A DNA stretch of 12,168 bases from a bacterium (GTDB lineage: Bacteria; Bacillota_I; Bacilli_A; RF39; UBA660), in contig JAQXMG010000099.1 in NCBI GenBank assembly GCA_029012525.1, forward strand, positions 1 through 12,168, given 5' to 3'. The notes under the pieces were generated by a model, which did not search any database, was not told the origin of the DNA, and was given only the letters and a program-made list of their open reading frames with translations. A program made the translations under genes and the position numbers. Of this stretch, positions 5,866-12,168 are shown one piece after another (positions within the stretch are counted from its first letter, which is position 1; the number at the start of each line of letters is the position of its first letter).

Positions 5866-8004
5866 ATGTGGTATAACGTAGGAGCAGTATTAATTAATAT
5901 TGTTGCAGGGATATATAGAACAGTTGCTAGGGCGTATAATTTGATGCTTAGTTTTACTGTTGATACTTTTTCTTTGACATCAAATGCTAATTTAGCTGCT
6001 AAAATTAATAGTATAATTGATAGTATTTATACACTTATAGCAGTATTTATGTTATTTAGAATAACTGTTACTATGATTCAATATTTGATTGATCCAGATA
6101 AAATTAGTGATAAAAGTATGGGAACAGGTAAACTTATTACAAGAGTTATAGTATCTCTTGCTTTGGTTATTGCTTTTCCTATCATAATGGATAATGTTGT
6201 AAATCCATTACAAGATGCGTTGTTACAAGAAGATAGTATCTTATATAAATTATTTAGTGTAGATGATGCAAATGCAGCATCTGCTGATTGTATTAATAAT
6301 ATTAATTCAGCAACAAATGCCGTAAATGGAGGTAATGCAAGCAAAATTGGTGTTGGTGAACTTGCATCTGGATGTTCACTAGATAGTTCTAGTTTTTCAG
6401 CAATAGATTCTAAATTCGATGCTCTTAATCTTTCAGGAGTTAAAATATATTGTAACATTGGTGGTGAAGATGAATCAGATGAATCATGTGACAGTTATTT
6501 AGACGGTAATTATTATATAAAATATGGTGAATATTCTACTAATTTCCAAGGTAAGCAAAGAAAAATGGTATTATATTTAACAACAAGTCAAACAGAAGCT
6601 AATCAATATTCGGATGCACTTGACCAAGGATATAGTACTTCACAAATTAATAGTGGTATATCAGAAAACTTATCTGAGTTATTAAATTCTGATGGTGGTA
6701 AATTTGCTATGGACATAGCTGCTTCATTTTCTACAGATCCAATAAAAGTTACTAATACTAAGTTTATTGCAGATCCGGGTGGAGTTCAAAGATTGGCCAC
6801 TTTAGTTAACGAAAATACAATTGATTATGATACTTTTATTTCAATAATTTGTGGAATAATATTGGTTGTTATTTTTCTTATATTATGTATAGAAGTTGTA
6901 ATACGTAATTTAAAATTACTAGTATTACAAATACTTGCTCCAATAGCTTTTATTTCATATATGAATCCAAATGATAAGGTTTTGGAAAATTGGTTTAAAA
7001 AATTTATTGGTTGTTATTTAGATTTGTTTTTTAAAATTTTAGCGATTAGAATGTCAATATTCTTTGTTAGTCTTATTTCATCAACAATTGGAGGAGGACT
7101 AGAAAAAATACTTATTTATTTGGGAATATTCTTATTTGCTAAAACAGTTCCAAACTTAATTTCAGATGTACTTGGTATAAAAAATATGGGTGGAACATTC
7201 AAAGATTCAATGAATTCATTAAAAACAGCAGCTTTATATGGAACATCAATGGCTGGTTCTGCAATTGGTGGTGTAGCAGCTTTAGCAGGTGGTTCTACAT
7301 TGGGGCAAGCTGCTAAAGTATTTGGAAGTGGTTTTTCAGGTAAATTTGGAAATGTTCAAAAGGCATATGGAACAGCAAAGGCTACTACTAATCAGAGAAA
7401 AGCATCAGGTGTTAGTTGGAAAGATGCTCAAAAATCAGAATTTCCTTGGCATAAAAGTACTAAAGATATTTTAGATGCTACAAAATCGGCAAGTGACAAT
7501 TATAAAAGTTTAGATGCAGCACTAGATGGTAGCGTATTTGCTTCTAATAAAGCATTGGGTCAATTAAATAATTTATGGGAAAATGGTACAATTGATGAAA
7601 AAATTGCACATGCTGCTGATTTTGGTGTTAGTACAAGTGGAAATTTCAAGGATACTGATGGTGTATATAAAAAATTTGATAAACTTTCTACTGAAGCAAA
7701 GTTAAATGCAATGGATTCTGCTTGGGGTGATAGAAAGAATACTGAAAGGGCAAGGGTTCTAATTGAATCTTCTAATGCAGTTGCTTCAGGTAATGCTACT
7801 GATTTTCAAAAAAATATTGTTACACTAGCACAAAAACTTGATCTTAGTGAAAAAAATGTTGGTGTTGAAGTATCAGGAGTAAGTACAGCATATAAAGTTA
7901 CAGAAGATGAAAATAAAAGAGGAATTACTGCGGAATCTAAAGCATTTGCAGCACTTAAAAAAGCTAAAGAACATAATAAATCTGGATATCAAAAAAAATC
8001 TTAA
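5866..8004 (+). CDS. VirB6/TrbL-like T4SS polytopic membrane protein
   Basis: A 712-residue inner-channel candidate. The ribosome site AAGGGGTGA (5851-5859) supports ATG 5866. Membrane segments: an amphipathic N-terminal helix (about 5-28), helices at about 48-70 and 88-112, then after a large outside loop helices at about 325-346, 350-366, 380-411 and 415-440. The segment LLVLQILAPIAFISYMNP is typical of VirB6/TrbL proteins of Gram-positive conjugative elements. The outside loop (about 113-322) contains four cysteines (C142, C170, C196, C208) and probably a small folded, disulfide-bonded domain. Residues about 445-712 form a long hydrophilic tail, first Gly/Ala-rich and then helical and charged, predicted to be cytoplasmic; I recognise no family in it. 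The role is inferred to be the transmembrane conduit next to VirB4. Confidence 0.85.
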   Translation: MWYNVGAVLINIVAGIYRTVARAYNLMLSFTVDTFSLTSNANLAAKINSIIDSIYTLIAVFMLFRITVTMIQYLIDPDKISDKSMGTGKLITRVIVSLALVIAFPIIMDNVVNPLQDALLQEDSILYKLFSVDDANAASADCINNINSATNAVNGGNASKIGVGELASGCSLDSSSFSAIDSKFDALNLSGVKIYCNIGGEDESDESCDSYLDGNYYIKYGEYSTNFQGKQRKMVLYLTTSQTEANQYSDALDQGYSTSQINSGISENLSELLNSDGGKFAMDIAASFSTDPIKVTNTKFIADPGGVQRLATLVNENTIDYDTFISIICGIILVVIFLILCIEVVIRNLKLLVLQILAPIAFISYMNPNDKVLENWFKKFIGCYLDLFFKILAIRMSIFFVSLISSTIGGGLEKILIYLGIFLFAKTVPNLISDVLGIKNMGGTFKDSMNSLKTAALYGTSMAGSAIGGVAALAGGSTLGQAAKVFGSGFSGKFGNVQKAYGTAKATTNQRKASGVSWKDAQKSEFPWHKSTKDILDATKSASDNYKSLDAALDGSVFASNKALGQLNNLWENGTIDEKIAHAADFGVSTSGNFKDTDGVYKKFDKLSTEAKLNAMDSAWGDRKNTERARVLIESSNAVASGNATDFQKNIVTLAQKLDLSEKNVGVEVSGVSTAYKVTEDENKRGITAESKAFAALKKAKEHNKSGYQKKS

Positions 8005-8047
8005 TAGTTTAATATTAGTTTAAATAAAAAGGAAGGGTGTGATACAT

Positions 8048-8371
8048 ATGTCAGAACAAACATTTTTAGTTCCTGCTAATAGTAAAAGAGCACAATTAAT
8101 CTTTGGATTTTTTAAACCACTTGATTTAGCTGTTTTTGCAGGTGGAATTGGATTAACATTAATATTATTATTTATTAAGTCTGTTGATACAATTACTAAT
8201 GTAATAATTATTATAATTCCTGTTTGTATTACTGGAATGTTAGTTTTTCCACTTCCTAATTATCATAATGTTATGACTTTGATTTGGGATATTATATGCT
8301 TTTATTTCTTTAATAAAAGAAAATATATATGGAGAGGTTGGTGTTATAAATATGAACAACGCGATGAATAA
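8048..8371 (+). CDS. PrgI/VirB3-like T4SS protein
   Basis: A 107-residue protein. ATG 8048 is preceded by GGAAGGGTG (8031-8039); an in-frame GTG at 8039 is part of that site. The sequence has a short hydrophilic start with FLVPANSKRAQLIFGFFKPLDL, two adjacent membrane helices (about 25-46 and 50-70), a PLPNYHN turn, a hydrophobic stretch (ICFYFF) and a basic end (NKRKYIWRGW). PrgI-family proteins, the VirB3 counterparts of Firmicute conjugation systems, have this size, the two-helix hairpin and the position directly before VirB4. The next gene starts 20 bases before this one ends, so the two are translationally linked. The protein is thought to dock VirB4 to the membrane complex. Confidence 0.85.
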   Translation: MSEQTFLVPANSKRAQLIFGFFKPLDLAVFAGGIGLTLILLFIKSVDTITNVIIIIIPVCITGMLVFPLPNYHNVMTLIWDIICFYFFNKRKYIWRGWCYKYEQRDE

Positions 8372-8996
8372 TAATATGCAAGCAAATACTGGTGCTAGAA
8401 TTAATACTGGTAATAAAACAAATAAACCAGTCAGAAAAGTATTAAGTAAAGAGGAACAAAATAATAGGAAATACACTGAAAATTGGATCAATGTGAAAAA
8501 AATATCTAATGGTATTTTATATAATACTGAAGGTGTTATGATAACTGGAGTTAAAATTAGACCTAAAAATATCTTTATTTTAGATAGATATTCTATGGAT
8601 AATACTTTAGTTGGTCTTATGAATTTCTATAATACTATTGACTATGAGTTCTGGTTAGTTATTGCAGATCGTCCTGTTGATATTGCAGTATATCAGGCAG
8701 AACTACAACTTTTGTATAATAGAGCAAGTGATCCAACAATTAGAAAAATAATAGGTCAAGATCTTGATAAAGGTGATTATTTTGTTAATAATAGTGTAGT
8801 TGATACTGAATATTATTTGTTATTTAAGGAAAGAAATGTAGATATGATGCAAAAGAAATTAAGAGGTATGATAAATGGACTTGCAGCAGCAGGACTTGTT
8901 GCTAGCCAAACATCAAGTGATGACTTAAGAATGATACTTGATAATTTCTTAAATGGGGGTAGAAATTTTGAATCTGGGACGGTGATGCCTTTATGA
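8352..8996 (+). CDS. VirB4 N-terminal-like protein (TraD/TrsD-type) encoded separately
   Basis: A 214-residue cytoplasmic protein. The first 35 residues are Asn-rich and probably disordered. From about 40 on the sequence resembles the N-terminal domain of VirB4/TraC-type proteins, with alternating strands and helices (GVMITGVKIRPKNIFILDR, then YEFWLVIADRPVDIAVYQ, and FKERNVDMMQKKLRGMINGL). There is no Walker motif. Its stop overlaps the start of the ATPase gene in ATGA, so translation is coupled. Together with the next product (596 residues) it adds up to the length of an undivided VirB4 (about 800). This agrees with plasmid systems such as pIP501 and pSK41, where a D gene precedes the E ATPase gene. 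It ends at TGA, which shows that UGA is a stop here. The initiator site (GGAGAGG at 8331-8337) is unusually far from ATG 8352. Confidence 0.75.
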   Translation: MNNAMNNNMQANTGARINTGNKTNKPVRKVLSKEEQNNRKYTENWINVKKISNGILYNTEGVMITGVKIRPKNIFILDRYSMDNTLVGLMNFYNTIDYEFWLVIADRPVDIAVYQAELQLLYNRASDPTIRKIIGQDLDKGDYFVNNSVVDTEYYLLFKERNVDMMQKKLRGMINGLAAAGLVASQTSSDDLRMILDNFLNGGRNFESGTVMPL

Positions 8997-10783
8997 GTAG
9001 CTTTAAAAGTAAAATTGCACCTAAAGGACTTGATTTTTCAAATCCTAACCATATAGTTGTAAGTGATAAGTATATGTCAATACTTACAGTTGTATCTTGG
9101 CCAAGGTCAATTGGGGTTGGTTATATTTCAAATATCACTAATATGCCTGGCGTTAAAATTGTTGTAAAGCATATACCAGTAGCATTTTCTGTTTTATCTA
9201 AGATGCTTAATAAAGAATTAGCTAATTTGAAAGTTAGATATCAAGAAGAAAAAGATAGAACAAATCAAGAAAGAATTAGACAAGATTTTGATACTTTGGA
9301 AACTTTTGTTCAACAACTTGCTGCTGCCCAATCTAAAATATTTGATTTTCAAATGCATATTGTAATAACTGCAGATACATTTGAAGAATTAGAACTTAGA
9401 AAAGGAACTACCAAAAATTATTTAGATGCAATGGGACTTCGTGCTGTTCCTTTAAGATTTGAACAAGAAAAAGTATTAAAAAGTATTTTACCAATATTTC
9501 CTAAACAAGATATAGAAGAAAGAATAGGTACAATTATGCCAAGTCCAACAATGGCTGCGATGTATCCATATATATTTGATAGTATAAAAGATCCAGGACC
9601 ATCATGTCTTCTTGGAACTGATTTTTCTGGGGGAGTTGTATTATTCAATCAATTTTTATATCAAATAAGAAAAGAACATAATAGAGTTAATGCCAATATG
9701 GTTATTCTTGGTACATCAGGAAGTGGTAAATCAACTGCTGCTAAACTTCTTCTTAGAACATCCCTTAGAAATGGTTATAAAGTAGTATGCATTGACCCTG
9801 AAAATGAACTTATCGATATGGTTAATTTATTTGGTGGAGATTCAATTGACTTAGGAAAAGGTGGGGATTTTGGACTAATTAATCCACTTGAAGTTTTAAT
9901 TGATGCCGATGATGAAGAAATTAAACAAGGACTTGGTTATACGGTTCTTACAAAAACACTTCAATTTTTAAAGGGATTTATGAAGTATTATGATCCATCT
10001 ATTGATGAAGATGTTCTTAATTTATTTATAGAAATGGTTCAAGAAACATATCGTCGTTTCGGAATAGATTTTAATACTGATTTTTCAAGACTAACATCAA
10101 GAGAATACCCAACTTTTGATGATGTTTATACAACAATAAAAAGTAAATTAATTTCAATGACGGATATGACTCATGAAAGAGATATTATGGAACGTCTTGA
10201 ACTTAAAATAAGACCTTTAACTAATGAACTTAGATTTTATTTTAATGGACATACAACAATTGCTCCAAAAAGTAATTTTATAGTGTTTAATATAAGAGAA
10301 CTTATGAATTCTGATGTAAATATTAGAAATGCACTTTTCTTTAATGTTTTAAAATATGCTTGGAGTTTATGTTTAGATAGTAGTATTAATACTGTTATGA
10401 TGGTTGATGAAGCTCATGTATTATTATCTGGTGGTAATGTTTTGGGAGCTGATTTCTTAGCTCAAATTCAAAGACGTTCAAGAAAATATAATACTGGTAA
10501 TATTATAATTACTCAACAACCAAGTGATTTCACTCCACAAGCTGTTATTACCCAAGGTAAAGCAATATTTGATAATGCTTCATATTACTTGGTAATGGGA
10601 CTTAAAAAACAAGCCGTTGAAGATTTATCTCTTTTAATTGATTTAAATGATAATGAAAAAGAAGCTATAAAAAGATATTCTCAAGGTAATGCATTATTTG
10701 TTTGTGGATCTAGAAGAATGCAAATCAATGTAGTAGTAACTCCTGAAGAATTAGAATCATTTGGTTCAGGTGGAGGACTATAA
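8993..10783 (+). CDS. virB4: VirB4/TraE-family conjugation ATPase
   Basis: The 596-residue motor ATPase of the T4SS. Residues about 1-230 are the CagE/TrbE-like VirB4 domain (IAPKGLDFSNPNHIVVSDKY; later LLGTDFSGGVVLFNQF). The RecA-like domain follows. Walker A is GTSGSGKS (240-247) with K246. The strand after it ends in CIDPENEL. Walker B is VMMVDE (468-473) with D472 and E473. A motif ITQQPSDF places the sensor Q508 after a long arginine-rich helix (RRSRKYN). These catalytic residues are all intact, so the enzyme should hydrolyse ATP. VirB4 proteins energise assembly and substrate transfer at the inner face of the membrane. It is a little shorter than most relatives because its N-terminal part is encoded by the preceding gene (ATGA overlap). 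It ends the operon, with a terminator 25 bases downstream. Confidence 0.95.
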   Translation: MSSFKSKIAPKGLDFSNPNHIVVSDKYMSILTVVSWPRSIGVGYISNITNMPGVKIVVKHIPVAFSVLSKMLNKELANLKVRYQEEKDRTNQERIRQDFDTLETFVQQLAAAQSKIFDFQMHIVITADTFEELELRKGTTKNYLDAMGLRAVPLRFEQEKVLKSILPIFPKQDIEERIGTIMPSPTMAAMYPYIFDSIKDPGPSCLLGTDFSGGVVLFNQFLYQIRKEHNRVNANMVILGTSGSGKSTAAKLLLRTSLRNGYKVVCIDPENELIDMVNLFGGDSIDLGKGGDFGLINPLEVLIDADDEEIKQGLGYTVLTKTLQFLKGFMKYYDPSIDEDVLNLFIEMVQETYRRFGIDFNTDFSRLTSREYPTFDDVYTTIKSKLISMTDMTHERDIMERLELKIRPLTNELRFYFNGHTTIAPKSNFIVFNIRELMNSDVNIRNALFFNVLKYAWSLCLDSSINTVMMVDEAHVLLSGGNVLGADFLAQIQRRSRKYNTGNIIITQQPSDFTPQAVITQGKAIFDNASYYLVMGLKKQAVEDLSLLIDLNDNEKEAIKRYSQGNALFVCGSRRMQINVVVTPEELESFGSGGGL

Positions 10784-10807
10784 TATAATAAATAAAATAA
10801 TAAGGGC

Positions 10808-10847
10808 AATTATACTAATTATAGAGTATAATTTGTTCTTTTTTTTT
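10808..10847 (+). terminator. Intrinsic terminator after the VirB4 gene
   Basis: AATTATACT (10808-10816) and AGTATAATT (10825-10833) form a perfect 9-base stem with an 8-base loop, followed by TGTTC and a nine-T run. It marks the 3' end of the T4SS operon. Confidence 0.75.
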
Positions 10848-10856
10848 GATAATATA

Positions 10857-10885
10857 TTGATATTATATTTATTTTATAATACAAT
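10857..10885 (+). promoter_or_regulatory. Promoter of the secreted protein gene
   Basis: TTGATA (10857-10862), a 17-base spacer, then TACAAT (10880-10885). An overlapping TATAAT (10875-10880) is an alternative -10 without a well-placed -35. The TACAAT choice puts the transcript start at the ribosome site, so the TATAAT element may be the one used. Confidence 0.55.
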
Positions 10886-10904
10886 TATAGTAGGAGGAAA
10901 TAAT

Positions 10905-11933
10905 ATGAAAAAAGCAAAAAAATTAGTAGTATTAATGATTATGGTACTTTCTATTTCACCATTATTAGTAAATGCTAAAGCAGAAAATGTTAACAAGAAA
11001 AATTCAAAAGAAACAATTATTGATTCTTTATTAACTTTAGAAGAAAATATAATTACAATCAACGATGATTTTACAAAAATAGATGAAAGAAAAAGTCAAT
11101 ATGATTTTGAATTTAAAACTAATGATAACAAATATGTAATTATTAAACAAGCTAAACAAATGATTATATGGACAGAAAAAGAAATTAAGGAAGAGGATAA
11201 AATAGAATTTTTGTATGATTTAAAATTGGCAAATAAAGATAATTCTTTAAAATTGTCTTATTTCGAAAATCCAATTTTTATTTATGGTGATGGTGAATTC
11301 AATTTGACATCTATTAATAATAATTTAGGAGTTTATAAGTTTGAAATAATTGATAATAAAGTTACTTTGTATTGTGATATTGATAAAATAAGTCATGCAA
11401 ACTATGGTACTTATATTAACAAACATGATGAGCAAATTGAAGAAAAAGAAGAATATGAGTGGGTTGAGGTTTATAGAGAACATACTGACTCTGCAACAGG
11501 ATTTGGTTTAGATAATTATAAAGTTTCAAATTCATGGTTTATAGGACAAAAGTTAAATTTTGCCAATGTAAATTTAATTAAACTTGATATACAAGCAGGA
11601 AATCCATTTAAAGGAAATACTGATGAAATATCAGAAACAAATTTTGTTGGAGAAATTAGTTTAATTAAAAATGGCGAAGAATATATTATTAACTATGAAA
11701 ATCTAGATTCTTTACCAGAAACTGAAAAATACAATGAAGGAGATAGAATAACAATAAGAGAACTTGATTCTCCAAAATACATTGTATCTACAGAAAAAAT
11801 TAGTGTGTCAAATCAAGGAAAAGATTTAATACCATTTAAAAATGGAGATACTTTTGTAATGGAACAATTAGAATTTGATTTTTATGCTCATTTTAATGTT
11901 TATAGTGTTACATATGAATTAATTAAAAAATAA
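10905..11933 (+). CDS. Secreted protein of unknown function next to the T4SS cluster
   Basis: A 342-residue protein. ATG 10905 follows a strong AGGAGG (10892-10897) at 7 bases; the frame is open further upstream, but that part overlaps the VirB4 gene and terminator and is not coding. Residues 1 to about 25 are a signal peptide (MKKAKK, hydrophobic core, possible cut after VNA). The rest is hydrophilic with no further membrane segment and no LPXTG or lipobox, so it should be released or loosely held. The pattern is mostly beta, with an acidic stretch in the middle (EEKEEYEWVEVYREH) and a single Cys near YCDIDK. I recognise no enzyme motif or family. It has its own promoter and terminator between T4SS-type genes and the next gene. 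Accessory surface factor, effector or unrelated neighbour are all possible. Confidence 0.8.
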   Translation: MKKAKKLVVLMIMVLSISPLLVNAKAENVNKKNSKETIIDSLLTLEENIITINDDFTKIDERKSQYDFEFKTNDNKYVIIKQAKQMIIWTEKEIKEEDKIEFLYDLKLANKDNSLKLSYFENPIFIYGDGEFNLTSINNNLGVYKFEIIDNKVTLYCDIDKISHANYGTYINKHDEQIEEKEEYEWVEVYREHTDSATGFGLDNYKVSNSWFIGQKLNFANVNLIKLDIQAGNPFKGNTDEISETNFVGEISLIKNGEEYIINYENLDSLPETEKYNEGDRITIRELDSPKYIVSTEKISVSNQGKDLIPFKNGDTFVMEQLEFDFYAHFNVYSVTYELIKK

Positions 11934-11960
11934 TAATTGTGTGAAATAGAAATATTAAAG

Positions 11961-11999
11961 AAACTAAATGAAATAAAAAAATTTTATTTAGTTTTTTTT
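11961..11999 (+). terminator. Intrinsic terminator after the secreted protein gene
   Basis: AAACTAAAT (11961-11969) pairs with ATTTAGTTT (11986-11994), with an inner AAAA/TTTT extension and a T-run to 11999. Confidence 0.75.
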
Positions 12000-12060
12000 A
12001 ATAAAACAAGACAATTGTGATAATTATAAATAATATTATTAACATTTATTTTGTTATTAA

Positions 12061-12089
12061 TTTACATCTTAAAATATCCGTGTTATAAT
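12061..12089 (+). promoter_or_regulatory. Near-consensus promoter of the right-edge gene
   Basis: TTTACA (12061-12066), a 17-base spacer ending in TGT, and TATAAT (12084-12089): a complete sigma-A-type promoter with an extended -10. The predicted start is near 12096. The -10 region TGTTATAAT followed by (A/T)ATTTT is nearly the same as that of the T4SS operon promoter at 5464-5477. Confidence 0.85.
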
Positions 12090-12127
12090 TATTTTAGCTA
12101 TTATTTACGTATTTAAGGAGGATTATT

Positions 12128-12168
12128 ATGAAACTTAAATTTAAAGCAAAACCTCAAGATTGGTTAAT
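12128..12168 (+). CDS. 5' end of an unidentified gene, possibly another T4SS component
   Basis: Only 13 codons are visible (MKLKFKAKPQDWL). A perfect ribosome site AAGGAGG (12115-12121) six bases before ATG and a strong promoter show that this is a real gene start. The basic N-terminus followed by DWL could lead into a membrane helix. Position after the VirB4 cluster makes a VirD4-type coupling protein one possibility, but the fragment is too short to support this from sequence. Confidence 0.6.
   Translation, partial: MKLKFKAKPQDWL

Noticed and set aside
6078..6458. 126-codon open frame on the minus strand within the VirB6-like gene
   Set aside because: It is antisense to a well-supported gene, without a ribosome site or family resemblance.
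7289..7474. 61-codon plus-strand frame within the VirB6-like gene
   Set aside because: It is an out-of-frame shadow of the cytoplasmic tail coding sequence and has no credible ribosome site.
8985..9010. Programmed frameshift joining the two VirB4 genes
   Set aside because: There is no slippery heptamer; ATGA stop-start coupling and the known D/E gene arrangement explain it better.
10761..10904. Open frame extending the secreted protein 48 codons upstream
   Set aside because: It overlaps the end of the VirB4 gene and crosses the terminator and promoter; the AGGAGG and signal peptide fix the start at 10905.
3520..11350. Short resemblance between the surface protein (GIYKFEVLD) and the secreted protein (GVYKFEIID)
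   Set aside because: It covers about nine residues only, with no flanking similarity; chance in proteins of similar composition is likely.
1..12168. CRISPR array, tRNA or rRNA genes, insertion sequences, riboswitches
   Set aside because: No regularly spaced repeats, cloverleaf-like sequences, transposase frames or conserved leader motifs were seen; all intergenic gaps are under 200 bases and are filled by promoters and terminators.

Overview
The window is very AT-rich, with strong Shine-Dalgarno sites, sigma-A-type promoters (TTGACA/TATAAT, several with an extended TGn -10) and intrinsic terminators with U-tracts. All genes read cleanly in the standard bacterial code: tryptophan is TGG, and one gene can only end at TGA. 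This fits a low-GC Firmicute. My inference is an uncultured gut Bacilli/RF39- or Erysipelotrichia-like organism; no rRNA or other marker here tests that.

Left part (1-4457): the 3' end of a DUF1016/YhcG-type PDDEXK nuclease gene; a small XRE-family regulator with an inverted repeat in its promoter; a complete pyrimidine-nucleoside phosphorylase (pdp); and a 785-residue surface protein. The surface protein has a signal peptide, a long helical stalk, a perfect pair of dockerin/EF-hand calcium loops, a beta-rich domain and a C-terminal membrane anchor. A strong bidirectional terminator follows it.

Central part (4507-10783): a membrane-anchored thioredoxin-fold protein (CPHC active site) is transcribed divergently from a type IV secretion (T4SS/conjugation-type) cluster. 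The cluster consists of two paralogous pilin-like proteins with extracytoplasmic cysteines, a large VirB6/TrbL-like channel protein with a four-cysteine extracellular loop, a PrgI/VirB3-like protein, and a VirB4 ATPase divided into two translationally coupled genes. This order recalls the C-D-E gene order of Gram-positive conjugative plasmids such as pIP501 and pSK41. A terminator separates the two pilin genes and another closes the cluster.

Right part (10784-12168): a secreted protein of unknown function with its own promoter and terminator, then the first 13 codons of another gene with a near-consensus promoter.

Working model: the thioredoxin-like protein may form or isomerise disulfides in the exported cysteine-bearing T4SS parts. 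VirB4 would power assembly of a VirB6/PrgI/pilin channel, and the surface and secreted proteins are candidate adhesins or accessory factors. No relaxase, coupling protein, peptidoglycan hydrolase, integrase or origin of transfer is visible here, so whether the system transfers DNA or secretes effectors cannot be decided from this window.
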